Shown: one piece after another, positions 12,100-23,720 of the stretch
Layout: every line of letters begins with the position of its first letter
How positions within the stretch are numbered: the first letter of the stretch is position 1
Assembly (NCBI GenBank): GCA_949710005.1
Contig: OX453286.1
Coordinates: forward strand, 2,801,201 to 2,865,200
From: Ricordea florida
Lineage: Eukaryota > Cnidaria > Anthozoa > Corallimorpharia > Ricordeidae
DNA: 64,000 bases
Direction of reading: 5' to 3'
Notes under the pieces: model-generated
Databases searched by the model: none
What the model saw: the letters and a program-made list of their open reading frames with translations, nothing else
Told to the model about the DNA's origin: nothing
Program-made: the position numbers and the translations under genes

Positions 12100-13010
12100 T
12101 AATTTCTAGTATCAGATGTTCTGTAATAACCTATTTGGAGAGGCTTCTTTCTTTATTAATAATGGCGTTTCAATATAGTTATTATATGTTCTAATATGTT
12201 CTGTAATAACCTATTTGGAGAGGCTTCTTTCTTTATTAATAATGGCGTTTCAATATAGTTATTTTCATTTTCCAAATTGGTGAAGAATAATTGACGCAGT
12301 TCTTTTTTAAAGCTTCTCTTTGACATTCCACAGTCTTGCACCAAAACTAGAAAAGGAATGTCTCAGTGTTTGTTATCTCGAGCTCAGTGTTTCTTATCTT
12401 CAGATATGGATGATCTTGTATTGTAGGAATGAATGTTGGGTATTTTGTCAAATAGGTTCAAAATATTTAGTGGTGCAATATTATGTTTTGACATCATGCA
12501 TTAATTTGGCGACTGCAGTTTCACAACTGAGAAAATTCAGTGGTAGGATATTAGCATCAATACAGAAAGGAATAGCATGGTCGTGACTCTTTAAAAAAGA
12601 TATCATACAAAGAGTTCTTTTCTGGAGAAGTAAAATTTTATTCAGGTAGGTTTTCGATGCCTGACCCCAGACACAGAGTCCATATATTAGATAAGGGTAT
12701 ATTAGCGAATTATAAGTCCTGGTAATTAGGAGTATATGTTGGGGTAAGAAATGATGTCATTTGCCAACTAGTCCGACTGTTTTTGTAGCAATGACGTGAA
12801 TATGGTACTCCCTGGAAAGGTGTTTATCAATCAGGATACCAAGATATTTCCATTTATTGAAAATGCTAATTTTGGTTTGATGAAGAGGTCTCTTTTGGTA
12901 TAGGTGAAATATTATAAAGTTTGAATTTTTTGTGTTAGGAGTTAACTTATTGGATGCCAACCAGTTACTTACTTTCTGCAACTAAGCATTTAATATTTCT
13001 CCTAAAGACT
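12100..13010 (-). mobile_element. Decayed LINE reverse-transcriptase 3' fragment
   Basis: On the minus strand the region reads through the post-catalytic part of a non-LTR RT. It has WLASNKLTPN, then KYLGILID, then an IYPYLIYG-VWG stretch, then SFKKELRQLFF near the C-terminus. These match the thumb and C-terminal pattern of CR1/RTE-like LINEs. Stops and frame changes interrupt it. It is absent from duplication copy B, so it probably inserted into copy A after the duplication. The exact ends are uncertain. Confidence 0.7.
12117..12264. repeat. 80-bp direct tandem duplication
   Basis: A segment containing CTGTAATAACCTATTTGGAG occurs at 12121 and again at 12201, a period of 80 bases. The two copies read as identical through the shared part up to about 12264. 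It lies inside the LINE-derived DNA that separates the two conserved parts of duplication copy A, and has no counterpart in copy B. The near-identity implies a recent slip or duplication. Confidence 0.85.
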
Positions 13011-13634
13011 TGAGATATTTAACTATGAAGGCTGGGCAATCTGTTTAAATCCCTCCAAGTTTGAGAGGCAATGGGAGTGGAATTATTTAACTGTCCATGA
13101 CATAATGCTAAAATTCAATTTTTTCAATTTCAATGCTAGAATTCAATATTTACCAGTATTAGGAAAAGGAGCAATTAATTACACTTTTACTTTCGTAGTA
13201 TGTTTTTGAGAAACTTCACCAGTTAATGTCTACCCAAGTTTATAAAGAGCCCTATAGCATAACTAATAACACATAAAATCAATAATGTCAATTGAACTTC
13301 AGTTTTTGTGTACTCGCTGCGTTTAAGGTGGCTCTACAAGAAATAACACGTCATACTTGTAGGACTTCAGTCTGACTGGCAGACTAAACTAAACAGCAAC
13401 TTAAATGCTGGCAAACTGTACATATCAGTCAATCATAACAGGCACTGAAAACCAACTACAAAGCATTTCAAATGGGGAACAAAGTTTTTGCTTCTTTGTT
13501 CTTTCTTGGTTTGTCTGATAATTTACCAGCTGGATTGACTTCCTTGTTTTCTTTGCATGTCATAACACCATCTTTAGCAGCATGCTGACAATAGCCTTGT
13601 GCTGACCAAGTTATGGGATTTTATGAGATTGCAT

Positions 13635-15871
13635 TCATTCTGTTTTCATGTGGTCTTTGCCTTCTGTTCTTGAAGTACTGTTAATGTGTATTAGAATCAA
13701 ACCTGACAAAATCAGAGAAGTACCAAGCCACCATCTCAAAGTGAATGTTTCGCCAAATAACAACCTACCAAGAAATGCCTGAAATGAATGGTCTACATTC
13801 AGTAAGCAATTGTTGGTACAGCAGTGCAAGGTGGCAACAGTGCAGCAGGGCTCGACTTTCAGAAAAAAATCTTGGGGCCACCTGGCCTCCAAGTTTTCAT
13901 TTTTGGTTGCCAGGACAAGTATTCTAGTCGCCAAAATTATCTTCAAGAAAAAATAGAATATAATACATTAAAGGTCTTTTAATAAACCTCAACAAACGAT
14001 TTCCTCGGCTTCATACGCGAACACGAAAGTATCAGAGTATTGAACTCAATAAGAAATTTTAAAACTAAATCAAAAAATCTTGGGGCCAGACTGGCGACCA
14101 GGCCTGAAAACTTAGTCACCAGTGAATAAAATCTAGTCGCATTGGCCACCCCACAGGTTGCAACGTCGAGCCATGTGCAGTAGTGTCATATTTTATAATG
14201 TCTGACTGTGTGTGACAGCTATGGTTCCAAATTATTGTCCATGTAAAATAAAGCATTGTATTTTTGGATCAATGCTCTATAGAAAGAGCCCTCCCAAAAA
14301 GAGGGCACTTCTTTAACACCCATAAACCTCATCCATTGTACAATCCTTGGCCAGAACTATGGTTACAATCAGTCAGGGTCATGTGGCCCTAGAGCTTACC
14401 TCTAAGTGTAGAGATAAGGTACAGGAAATATGTCTAGCAATAGGAAAATAATAGGAAATGGGTTTGAGGGGGGAGGGGAGGTGGCAGAGTGCCGCAAGGT
14501 TTGTACAGTGGTGAGAAAGCTTGTCTCTCACTTCAGCAACCTGGATCCGAACCCATGGTATCATGCAACCTAGTTCGATGGGTGCTCTCCTTCTGCACTA
14601 TAGTACCATGCTCTGCCAACTGAGCTACCTGGTCGGTGGTCCTTATAGTTTGATCTGGATTGCAAGTGCATTTGATCATTTCCTGAGGTAAAAATGGGCC
14701 AAAAACTACTATCAACATTTTTGCTTTCCTCTTCATAGAATGAATAAAAGTCCTGTTATGACTTACTGTGTTCATGATGGCTTAGAGCCAGCATGTTTGC
14801 TAGAACACAACAAAACCCAAGGGCAAAAGAGGAATTCTAAAAACTAGTTAAAATTTGTTTTGTTCAAAATCAAAACTGGGGCAGCCATTGATTTGGGGGA
14901 TTCAGATTAGGGCTAATTTTAAAATGGATTGTCAGCTTTCCTGATAAATTCAAATGTGTCAAGGAATTTGAACAAACATATTCACAATGCTCCCTCACTA
15001 TAACAGACAGTTGCACTTACTGTGCAGATGAAATTTGATCCAGTGTTAGTAATAGTTGCCTGCACAGATGAAGAAAATCCTCTTAACGACTTGACAAACA
15101 ATGTCCACATCACAGCATTGAAGAAAAACACCATAAAGAAGAAAGCTAATCTTGCAATGGTAACAATCTGAAAAACCAATTTGGTAAGCAAAGAGTTGAT
15201 GCAAAAATATGGAATATTGTATTTATTATATGTCTTGTTCCACAAGCGTGCAAGACAATGCAAATCCTGAGTTCTAACTACAGTAGAATCCCGATTTATC
15301 GAACCTCCAAGGGAAACGAAAATTGGTCCGAGTTATCGGCAGGTTCGAGTAATCGAGATTTCTACTGTAACTACCTGAGCCAGCAAGATTGGCCCATCTT
15401 GCCCGCTCGGGATTTCCCGCGTTTCTCTGCGAAACAAACAACAAAGATAAAGAAACTGGCCATATAATAATTCTTTATGACTAAGCTTGTTCTGTCAAAA
15501 TGGCTGAATATTGGTCTCGTTCTTTTTTTGCGTTTGTATTGACCTCAACTTCGTCTCAAGAACGGGATCACCTACCAACCTGCTTTTTTTTCTATTTTTT
15601 GTTTGATTTCTTGTTAATTTGTTTGCTTGTTTGTTTGTTTGTTTTTTAAGGCTAAACCGACTTTTGTGCTTACCGTTGGACAACACGAGTCAGTCAGTAG
15701 ACCAATGTTATCAATGCATCGAAGAAGACAATCGCACAAACAATTATGCAAAACCTCTGGCGACATAGCTAGTTTCGCACAGGTCGATGCTATAGCAGCA
15801 CAACAGCCAGCGGATACAGCATAAACAAACCCCAGCATTATTTGACAGTCAAAAAACGAAACGATAATCAT
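13635..15871 (-). CDS. TMEM42: TMEM42-like EamA-type membrane protein (3 exons)
   Basis: Three exons join in frame on the minus strand: 15674-15871, 15021-15167 and 13635-13778, giving 162 residues against about 159 in vertebrate TMEM42. Exon 1 carries an alanine/cysteine-rich helix with the STCAKLAMSPEV core, exon 2 carries NAVMWTLFVKSLRGFSSS and exon 3 carries AFLGRLLFGE then LRWWLGTSLILSGLILI. These match the conserved TMEM42 helices of the drug/metabolite-transporter (EamA-like) fold. Donors are GTAAGC and GTAAGT, acceptors are TTTTTCAG and CATTTCAG, and all junctions are phase 0. The start at 15871 is the first ATG; a second in-frame ATG lies 11 codons later. The gene converges on the ZNFX1 copy. 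Its last exon is duplicated at 36713-36871. Function in animals is poorly known. Intron 2 holds an inverted-repeat insertion (13848-14172) and a SINE. Confidence 0.83.
13848..14172. mobile_element. MITE-like element with GGCTCGAC ends, in TMEM42 intron 2
   Basis: The element begins GGGCTCGAC and ends GTCGAGCC, with internal inverted GGGGCCA/TGGCC and CTAGTCGCC-type segments. Copy B of the duplication lacks it at the matching place (36920-36945), which makes it an insertion into copy A after the duplication. Similar flanks (CAGTGCAG on the left, TGTGCAGT on the right) suggest an imperfect target-site duplication of about 7-8 bases. Confidence 0.7.
14430..14645 (-). mobile_element. tRNA-derived SINE-like element
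   Basis: On the minus strand the element starts CCGACCAGGTAGCTCAGTTGG, which contains a good pol III A box. A B-box-like GGTTCGGATCC appears near 14540-14550. The spacing between the boxes is too long for a functional tRNA, so this is a SINE head rather than a tRNA gene. It lies just past the end of the segmental duplication, in TMEM42 intron 2. Confidence 0.65.
15279..15369. mobile_element. Short pogo/Tigger-type MITE
   Basis: This element of about 90 bases is nearly palindromic, with CAGTAGAATCCCGATTTATCG at one end and the matching inverted CGAGATTTCTACTG at the other. TA dinucleotides flank it. The CAGTAGAA...CGATT...TCGAACC termini are typical of non-autonomous Tc1/mariner (pogo-like) elements. 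It lies in TMEM42 intron 1. Confidence 0.75.
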
Positions 15872-15954
15872 ACCGTATCATCGTCCTTCAAAGATCCACT
15901 CGATATACCAATAGTACAAGGCGTAGTACGGTCGAGGAGGACTGAAAACAAATT

Positions 15955-15970
15955 ACAATATGGCGGAAAG
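15955..15970 (-). promoter_or_regulatory. YY1-like site upstream of TMEM42
   Basis: The plus strand reads CAATATGGCGGA about 85-95 bases upstream of the TMEM42 start codon. This matches the YY1 consensus AAnATGGCGGC except at the end, and such sites are common near animal housekeeping gene starts. Function is inferred from motif and position only. Confidence 0.35.
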
Positions 15971-16327
15971 TTGAGGAAAAACTGGACACACGGCATGGGA
16001 AGAGAAGGAAAAACGTTTAAACAACTTCTAAGTAATTGAATTATTGAAATACGGTGGAAGGTTTTGAAGTTTCCTTTCATAATATACCAGCAAAACCAAT
16101 TTTTTTCCTCATTCGACTTGAATGACAGCTTCATGTGTAATTTCAAGCGGAATCTGTTATTTGTCTTCCTGCATGCAACTCAGTCATATGACAAAATTAT
16201 TACAAAGAGGTGCATGTTAGGATTCGAGATGCTGCCATCTTCCCTCGTACGCGCGAATATAATAAAAGAATGAGAGGTTTACCACTCTAACTTGATAGGC
16301 TCCAACAACTAACTTTATTTCAAATTA

Positions 16328-16520
16328 GTATAAATACTCAGGTGATTATACAAAATCGCGCGCTCTGATTGGTTCGCTATCTCGGATTATCAGCTGATAA
16401 TCACCTCGACGAACAAAATGGCTACCAGTCGTCCGCGCACTTTTGATGAAATAGACCTTTTTCGTGTTGTAAAATGCTGTTCTCTTCTTTTTTGAAATAA
16501 TCACCTGTGTATTTATAGTA
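16328..16520 (+). mobile_element. Short TIR element with CTCTGATTGG box and ORF start
   Basis: The left end TAGTATAAATACTCAGGTG pairs with the inverted right end AATAATCACCTGTGTATTTATAG. Inside, GCGCGCTCTGATTGGTT is followed by a small palindrome and then an ATG at 16418 that opens MATSRPRTFDEIDLF before the element ends. The same layout (box, ATG, short acidic N-terminus) recurs in the elements at 26691-27832 and 53118-53332. It looks like a non-autonomous derivative of a DNA transposon that kept the promoter and the start of its gene. Confidence 0.6.
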
Positions 16521-16632
16521 AAACAATTATTCGCCTCAGGCTCAGTGATTCTCGGTGAATATTCACCTCGACTTCGTCTCGGTGAATATTCCACGATAAT
16601 CACTTCGCCTTCGGCGAATAATTGTTAATTAA
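16521..16632. repeat. Hairpin repeat abutting the TIR element
   Basis: AACAATTATTCGCC at the left is inverted as GGCGAATAATTGTT at the right, with nested inverted GGTGAATATTCACC blocks in between. The arms could form a long stem. A comparable hairpin sits beside the related element at 26582-26690, so the pairing of hairpin and TIR element is probably part of the family structure. Confidence 0.65.
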
Positions 16633-16819
16633 CCATCATATTTATAAACAGGGATTCATTGCGTCATTGTCTAAATTAACATTCTTTACATTCAAGATGT
16701 TACGGTTATAGGAAGCGGTCCCATCCCAAGATTACCGGTTTTATTAATTAGTCCTATTCAATCTAATTAGCCTTGATATCAGAGCACCGTATTCTAACAA
16801 TGCAAAATGTAACAGCATA

Positions 16820-16952
16820 AAGGCTGGTTTTCACTAGCGACGAAGTCGGAGTCGGAGTCGGAGTCGTAGTCAGAAGCGTAGAGCGATCAGTTACGACTCC
16901 GACTAAGACTCCGACTCCGAATCCGACTCCGTCGCTAGTGAAAACCAGCCTT
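16820..16952. repeat. Foldback repeat with GGAGTC-rich arms
   Basis: AAGGCTGGTTTTCACTAGCG at the left is exactly inverted at the right (CGCTAGTGAAAACCAGCCTT). Between them lie GTCGGAGTCGGAGTC runs and their complement. The total is about 133 bases. It has no coding potential and is best read as a MITE or foldback element. Confidence 0.85.
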
Positions 16953-17392
16953 AAGAGTTAAAAGAAGTTGCCAGAACCTTGGATTTTCTCCAAGTCGCCA
17001 TCTCGTCGTCAGGAGTACTTGCACCATGTTTTTTTAAAGGACACCAGTTTGAAGCTACCTATCTATACGGGTGAGCCAGTGAAATCCATGGGGTTTTGCA
17101 ATGTAGCTGTCCAACATAAATGGTAGTGTAAGGAACTCCCAATTTACAAATGAAGAATGAAGGACCCACCTCTTTCGGCAGGGAATGGTTGGAGTTCATT
17201 CAGCTGGACTGGTCCTTACTTCACCTAGGAACATCAGACACAAATTTAGTGGCAATTAAGGATCAGATTTCTATCATTTAAAACCCTGAAAATAAATGTT
17301 AATTCAAATTCCATACTCCGAGTAAGAAAATGAAGAACTTGGAACAAAACAAAAACACCCAGCTCCGTGAATTAAATGTTTTACTTCCTTGA

Positions 17393-19815
17393 AAGAGTGA
17401 TATTACTAGACTGGAAGAAGTTTTGAGTAAACATGCAAGTGTTTTCTTTGAGGGTGTGGGCAGGATAAAGAATATTCAAGCACAGATCCAGCTCAAAGAC
17501 GATTCTCGGCTCCGATTTTGGAAAGCCCGTCCGATAGCATTAGCTCGTAAACCAGCAGTGGAGGAGGCACTGAGCGAGGTTGAGGCTGAAGGGGTCATCA
17601 AAAAGGCAGCAACTAGTTAGTGGACAGCTGCAATTGTGACCCCCGCGAAGAAGGATGTCAGTGTAAGGCTGTGTGGTGACCTCAGGGTGACGATCAATCC
17701 ACAGTTAGAAGTGGACGAGTACCCGCTTTCCCGAATTGATCATATTTACGCTAGCCGTGATGGAGGAACATTGTCCAGTGTCATTGCCCTGCGTCACGCT
17801 TACCTACAATTGGAGGTTGAGGAGCAATCCAGGCTATTCCCTACTATTAACACAACCCACGGTCTGTACCCGTACCAACGCTTACCTTAGGGTGTGGCCT
17901 CAGCACCAGCCACCTGGCAGCGGGCTATGGACCAGATCCTTCAAGGTATCCCAGGGACGTTCCCCTACCTAAATGATATAATTGTAACTGGCAGTACTTT
18001 GGAAGAACACCTTGAGCGGCTAGCGCTTGTAGCAGCGTTGAAAAGGCTTGAAGAGTATAGCTTGAAGGCCAACAGGAAGAATTGCAAATTCCTTTCAGCA
18101 GAAGGACTGCACCAATCACCCAAGAAAGTCAAGGCCATTACTGAGATGCAAAACCCTCAGGACATCACACAACTACGTGCCTTCCTTCGTATGGTCCAGT
18201 ATTACGCTAAGTTCTTACCTGATTTGGCTACTCACCTGGCTCCACTGTATCGGCTATTACAGAAGGAGGTAAAGTGCTCGTGGGGCGCTGAGGAAAATGC
18301 TAGTTTCCGTGTGGTGAAAGAAATATTGCTACAGGCCAAGGTTCTGATGCATTATGATCCTGAATTGCCACTGGTTTTAGCCAAAGACAGTTCCTCGAAT
18401 GGTCTTGGAGCTGTCTTATCGCACCGTACCGTGGAAGAAGAGCGATCCATTGCTTACGCATCCCGGTCCAAAACAGTGAGGAAGTACGCTCAATTCGAGG
18501 AAGAGGCGTTATCCCTGGTTTGGGGTGTGAAGAAGTTTCAAACGTATCTGGACGGTCATCATTTTAATTTGGTCACAGATCATCAACCCCTAAAATACAT
18601 CATGGATCCGAGGAAGGATACAGCAGCAAGAATACATCATTGATGCCCTTTTCTAGGTGCTTTTTCTTACCAGATTGAGTCCAGAGGTACCAAGCAGCAT
18701 GCCAATTGTGGCGGTGTATCTCGCCTACCCCAATCACGGGCACCGGCTGAATAGCTTGACGAAGTAGAACTGTTTCACTCTTCTGTGGTGAAGGCCATTC
18801 CTGTTAAAGCCCAGGAGCGGAGAATGCAGACCCTTAGAGATCCCGTTCTGTCTCGTGTCCTAGAGATTGTGCAGCCAGGATGGGTGGGAGCAAAGTCCAC
18901 CTGGAGCTTATTTCTTATGCTCATCGCGGGACCGAAATTACCACACATCATAGAATTCTTATGTGGGGAAGCAGAGTCGAGGTCCCTACCAAACTGAGAG
19001 AAAGAGTTCTGGAAACACTCCACAAGGGACACATCGGTATGGTTAAGATGAAAGGTTTGTCCTGCGGGTGCGTTTGGTGGCCAAACATCGATAAAGAGAT
19101 AGAGTGGACAGTCCGAAATTGTGAGTGATGTCAGCAAACCGTTGAGAGTTCCCGGCCGTTCCCTGGCAAAGGCTTCCCATAGATTTGGTTGGTCCAGTTC
19201 AAGGAAAATGTTAATGGTGTTGACTGATGTCCGCTGATCAGATTGTGTCCGACAACGGACCACAGTTCACATCAGAAGCTTTTAAGAAGTTTACAACTGC
19301 TCTTGGTATCAAGCATGTTACTGGTGCACCCTATCACCCGGCGACCAATGGTCAGGCAGAAAAGTTGGTGCAGAGTTTCAAGAAAGGAGTGAAGGTTGAC
19401 ATGTCTGGAAGAACCACCTCTCTGAGCCCAGCGCAGCTCCTTCGGGGTCGAAATGTCAAGACAAGATTGGACCTTATTAAGCCGGATGTACCGAGGGAGG
19501 TCAACAAGAAATTGCTCCAGTGCAACAGGAACACCTTGAAGTCCTTTGTCCACAATCAGAATGTTTCAGTACGCAACTACTTCAGCGGACCAAAATGGGT
19601 GCGTGACACAGTCACTGAGCAAACAATTTCAGTCCTGTACAGAGTCAAGGTAAATGACCTGACCTGGAAGGGCCAAGTAGAGCAGCTGCGGGATAGCTAC
19701 CTTTGCTCACCTGTAATGGAAGGACAGATGATTGTGCCTCTCCTGATGAGATGGACCCCTGTATGCCTACTGTTGTGGAGACGGAGTGGAAGGGTAGCCC
19801 TCCTTAGGCTGTGAC
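17393..19815 (+). pseudogene. Decayed Ty3/gypsy pol (RT, RNase H, integrase)
   Basis: Frames read through a gypsy-type pol with several stops. A linker and RT start lie at 17423-17620. RT fingers and palm follow at 17636-18000, where the catalytic box reads YLNDI instead of the usual YxDD-type. RNase H is at 18340-18640 (AKDSSSNGLGAVL, then TDHQPLKYI). Integrase pieces include GHIGMVKMKG near 19030, SDNGPQFTSEAFKKF near 19250 and YHPATNGQAEK near 19330. Stops occur at 17618, 17888 and 18641. The HHCC-to-first-Asp part of integrase looks deleted around 19130-19220. No gag and no 5' LTR are visible. It is an old, dead copy. Confidence 0.88.
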
Positions 19816-20071
19816 GTCCAAGGGGGAGGTTCTATCTCCTGGTTCTGAAAGTCAACAACTGGACCCACAACCGGAGTTAGTTACCACCCGGGCGCGTTGA
19901 GTTGTTAAACCGCTCCATAGATTGAAGGACTATGTTTGCAACGAGAGAAAACGTTACTGTTCTTTACTATCGTCACTGTACCAGCATATTATCAAACACA
20001 TTGATATTTGTCCTCAAACTTGATTTTATTTAACTTTATTGTTTGGTCTGTTAATTTACATTTCTGACTCT

Positions 20072-20100
20072 AAAGAGGGAGGAAATTGTTAGATCTTTTT
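20072..20100 (+). other. Possible polypurine tract and 3' LTR start
   Basis: AAAGAGGGAGGAAA (20072-20085) is followed by TTGTTAGATC about 270 bases after the degenerate pol ends. This is the expected arrangement of a polypurine tract and the TG start of an LTR. No second LTR copy exists in the window to confirm it, so the LTR length is unknown. Confidence 0.35.
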
Positions 20101-21667
20101 CAGTTTTAGCAGTTTCCACATTTGGTTAGTCGGCGAGTACTTGTTCTCAGAGATTAAAATGTTGTGAATCGCCATCTTGATTTTTCTCCGCTTTACTTGC
20201 GAATACACTACAAATGTGGCTTTACCCTTAACCTATTAACTTGCAAAGTCAAATTACGTTGATCACATAACTTGGTTCAAACTCTTAATCGTTTCCCTTC
20301 CACCAACAAGTCCTGAGTCACGCATAAGAGTTGCATTGCAGTTCCCTAATCATTTTACCCCCCGAGTTAATAAACCATAAATCATTTAATGTGATTGTAA
20401 TTTTAAAAGTGAAGTTCAAAGAAGAAAAACTAGATTGTGTGGCGAACGTGAATGTTATGTCGACTGGGAAGGCCAACAGAGAAAGGGATGTTTGTGTTAC
20501 CAGCAGTTCGAGGAAGCCACGAAATAAAGATGTAGAATTCTATTGCCCTGAAAACGTACCAAGAACACACTCGTAACTGCTACTAGAATTCACAAAATTG
20601 AGCAACTGTAAAAAAATCCTCTCGTCATCATTAAATTTTTTAACGTGTTTTCCTGAAATACAAACGCTGCCTTGGTGATATTATGGTATCCATTCTCTAG
20701 AGGATCACCTTCCATTTTTCACCATTCCAATCTTCCCTACCCACTCCGGTAATTGCGGGCAGAATCTTTTCCTAGAAAAATGGTAATAACGTTTTTAGAG
20801 GATACAGAGATGCTGTTTCCACGAACTCCGACGCATTAACTACATTCATTTGTGCACGAAGGACAAATGAAAGTACAGAAGTACGAATTTGTACGTCAGT
20901 GAAGCTCCATGGAGAATCTGGACATCAGATAAAGGATTCTAAATCTGACGGCTGAACTAAGCTGTCTCGGTGTTATTGACGGTTGCAAGGCGCCCGAGGT
21001 GAGAAAGTCTGATATCAACATTTGTTTACTTGCGGTGCCGTGCGCTTGAAACTTATGTCCATTTTGCACTAAAGATGCCACAGAGGCTCGACTATGATCC
21101 CACAAATGTGCAATGGGAAAATACCTCGATTGTTACCGCGGAACGAACTATCTTTTAAATTTGAGTTAATAATGAGTAAGTGGCCTGTTCAATCCTCGGA
21201 ATTTCATATTAAAACGAAAAGTTGCATGTCTTTACAATATAATTCAAAATTACATTACATCCAAGCCATTGACTGATTTCCGTCTCCAAAGGCTCGCATA
21301 CATTACACTCAACGTTTTACTTTAAGTGTTTTTATAGCTTGTTGATCTGCGGAGGCGAGCCGCCAGGGTGTTGGAATTGAGGTTGAATATTTCCGGGTTT
21401 AGTCGAAACGTAGGGTTCAGTAAACAAACTGACACGTTGGCAAAGTATACATGAAGAAGAACGGCAATTTTGTATCGAACTTCTGGGGGTGTGTAGAATT
21501 GTCCCAAGTGAAAAAGGTAACCCACCTTTATAAAATGCGTTTCATTCCAATTAGTATTCCACTCCTGAAATAGAAGTCCTATGATGCATTTAATTTGCAG
21601 GCGTTAGATTTGGACCTAAAATCACTAAACATTTTGAACTACTCTGAATTAAATTTAGCGTATATAT

Positions 21668-21707
<40 letters not shown>

Positions 21708-22120
21708 TTGTGTTTTCTTTAGTGGTGATAAAAAATGGTACAAATGTGAACAAAAAACTATTTTGCCTCGTTTTGTTACGCAGTTAAAATCTATCGTTGA
21801 CGAGATGAATTTCTGGTCCGTAAATGGTTACTGAAAAAAACAAAACGCTTTATTTGGCATTAAAAGTTCCCCTGTCCCTCTGCCAATGAACAGTAAAAGA
21901 CATTCTCCAACATTTTTCACGTCTAAGCATGTTCCTGGAGTATGTTTTATCTGCAGCACAGGACAAAAGCCCTGTTGGGCATCGATATTCAACTTGTTAC
22001 TCAGTGCTTCCAAATCGCTACTTAGTACTATCGATCGTGTTTGCTTTCCACTCGCAGTCTCTCAACTTCCTGCTTTGATGAAACCTATACTGAAAGAAAA
22101 TGATTGCAATGCTGAGTAAT
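20101..22120. other. Intergenic, no gene recognised
   Basis: Short ORFs here (for example 20331-20576) have no recognisable motif or splice context. A (TA)n microsatellite occupies about 21660-21706. The first few hundred bases may be the 3' LTR of the gypsy remnant. Confidence 0.5.
21660..21706. repeat. (TA)n microsatellite
   Basis: About 47 bases of almost pure TA with a few early interruptions. Confidence 0.95.
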
Positions 22121-22576
22121 GCACCTATCAATGTAAACCCCGTGGGGGGGGGGGGGAGTGCGGGCAAGGAGTGGGGATTTGACCAAGGAATCCATCTCCT
22201 CAGTGGGAGGTTTGATCGTGCATCTTTGCTCGGGGGTCGGGACATTTGGTTTGTTCGGCAGAGAGACTGGGGCCAAGACAAAGCGTGGCTACCTGGCATC
22301 GTCTTTCTTGTCTTTGGAATGGCGTGGGTTTCGGAGAAGGTGAGTTTTTTTACCGATATTTATCTTCATACTTCAAGTTTAAGTCACAAGTTGTTAAAGG
22401 TATGTTTATAACTTGTCTTTTAATATTTGTTATTTTGCCCCTGGGTGGGGATTTTGATTACATTTGATGAACATATGCTGCCCCACCCTTGGGAAATTGA
22501 CCAGAATTTTTGCTCCTCGGTCAAATCCCCACCCCTTGCCCGCACTCCCCCCCACGGGGTTTACATTGATAGGTGC
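22121..22576. mobile_element. Non-autonomous DNA element with ~57-bp TIRs
   Basis: GCACCTATCAATGTAAACCC plus a G-run and GTGCGGGCAAGGAGTGGGGATTTG at the left recur inverted at 22520-22576. The TIRs are about 57 bases long and nearly perfect, with slippage in the G/C run. The interior includes an inverted TTTGCTCGG/CCGAGGAGCAAA-like stretch and no complete ORF. Confidence 0.85.
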
Positions 22577-22954
22577 ATAACAGCAAACAGTGATCATTTA
22601 AATGTCAATGGCTGGGTGTCAATCACGAATCACATGCTTACTCCACCACAAATAACGAGTCACGTTTTTATTGGCATTTCATGGTCTCTCAGTCACATAC
22701 ATACACTTTTATTGATTCATGACAATTTTTTTTACAATTATTTTACTACCTGCACATAGCAGAACCACAATCCCAAGCAGGCAGTAAGGACAAGTTACTT
22801 ACTAGTATGATTTACATTTTTTCCCTTTTACAAAGAAATGACAATTTACGTTGTGAATACATAAAACAAATGATGGTCTAGAAATACGGAAAAAAAAAAT
22901 TTACGAACCATAACGCAATTTGAAAATCAGGTTTTCCGTTATTATTGTATAAAT

Positions 22955-23720
22955 ATTAAAATTTTGTTTTCTTTCTATTCAATAACAGTTTATTTGCACA
23001 CAACCAATCACACACTGATAATATTCCAGCATTAACAGATTCAAGTGTTCTCAGGTTTTTAACAGTGTACAATAGGTTCTTGTCGTCAGCAAATAAATAA
23101 TGGAAGCCTAATTTACTTGATGCGTTGCAGATGTCATTGATATAGATTAAAAGTGGAAAGGATATAGCACTGAGCCTTGTAGGACCCCACACGAGGCGTT
23201 CTCCCGTTTTGAGATGTGAGGACAAAGTCGCGTTGTTTGGGTCAGTCTTCCCTCTAAGTAGGAAGAGAAAAAAATAGATAACACCACGAATTCTATTAAC
23301 AATGATTTTTGAGGTAGAATAGGATGGTCAACATTATCAATAGCTTTAAGTCGTTGAACACCCCACACGAAAACAGGCCTTTAACAATGTTTTTCCGAAT
23401 GATATTTACAATGTCTGGAATAGCATGCTCAGTTGATCGCTTTTCTCTAAAACCATATTGAGACTCTGAGCATGGCGCGCCTGTCGAGAAACTGTTTTAG
23501 TCGATCATACATAACTTTTTCAAATATGAGCGGTATGGGTCTAAAATTACTAGGATCAGTTTGGTCACCACCTTTAAAGACTGGAGTGATCTTAGCATGC
23601 TTTAGTTTAGAGGGAAAGAAACCCCTCTCTACTGAAGTATTTATAAGGGTTAATAGCGGGTTAGAAATGATATGACGTGAGCATTTTAACGCTCGGAAAG
23701 GGCAAGAATACAAACCATAT
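22955..23720 (-). pseudogene. Decayed CR1/jockey-like LINE reverse transcriptase
   Basis: Minus-strand frames give, from 23713 downward: FKGGDQTDPSNFRPI, FEKVMYDRLKQFL, AIDNVDH, GVLQGSVL, then YLFADDKNLL with the catalytic ADD, and DWLCANKLLLNRKKTKF. This is the ordered RT core of a CR1/jockey-type LINE. Frameshifts split it into three frames and there is no endonuclease domain, so it is a truncated dead copy. Confidence 0.85.
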
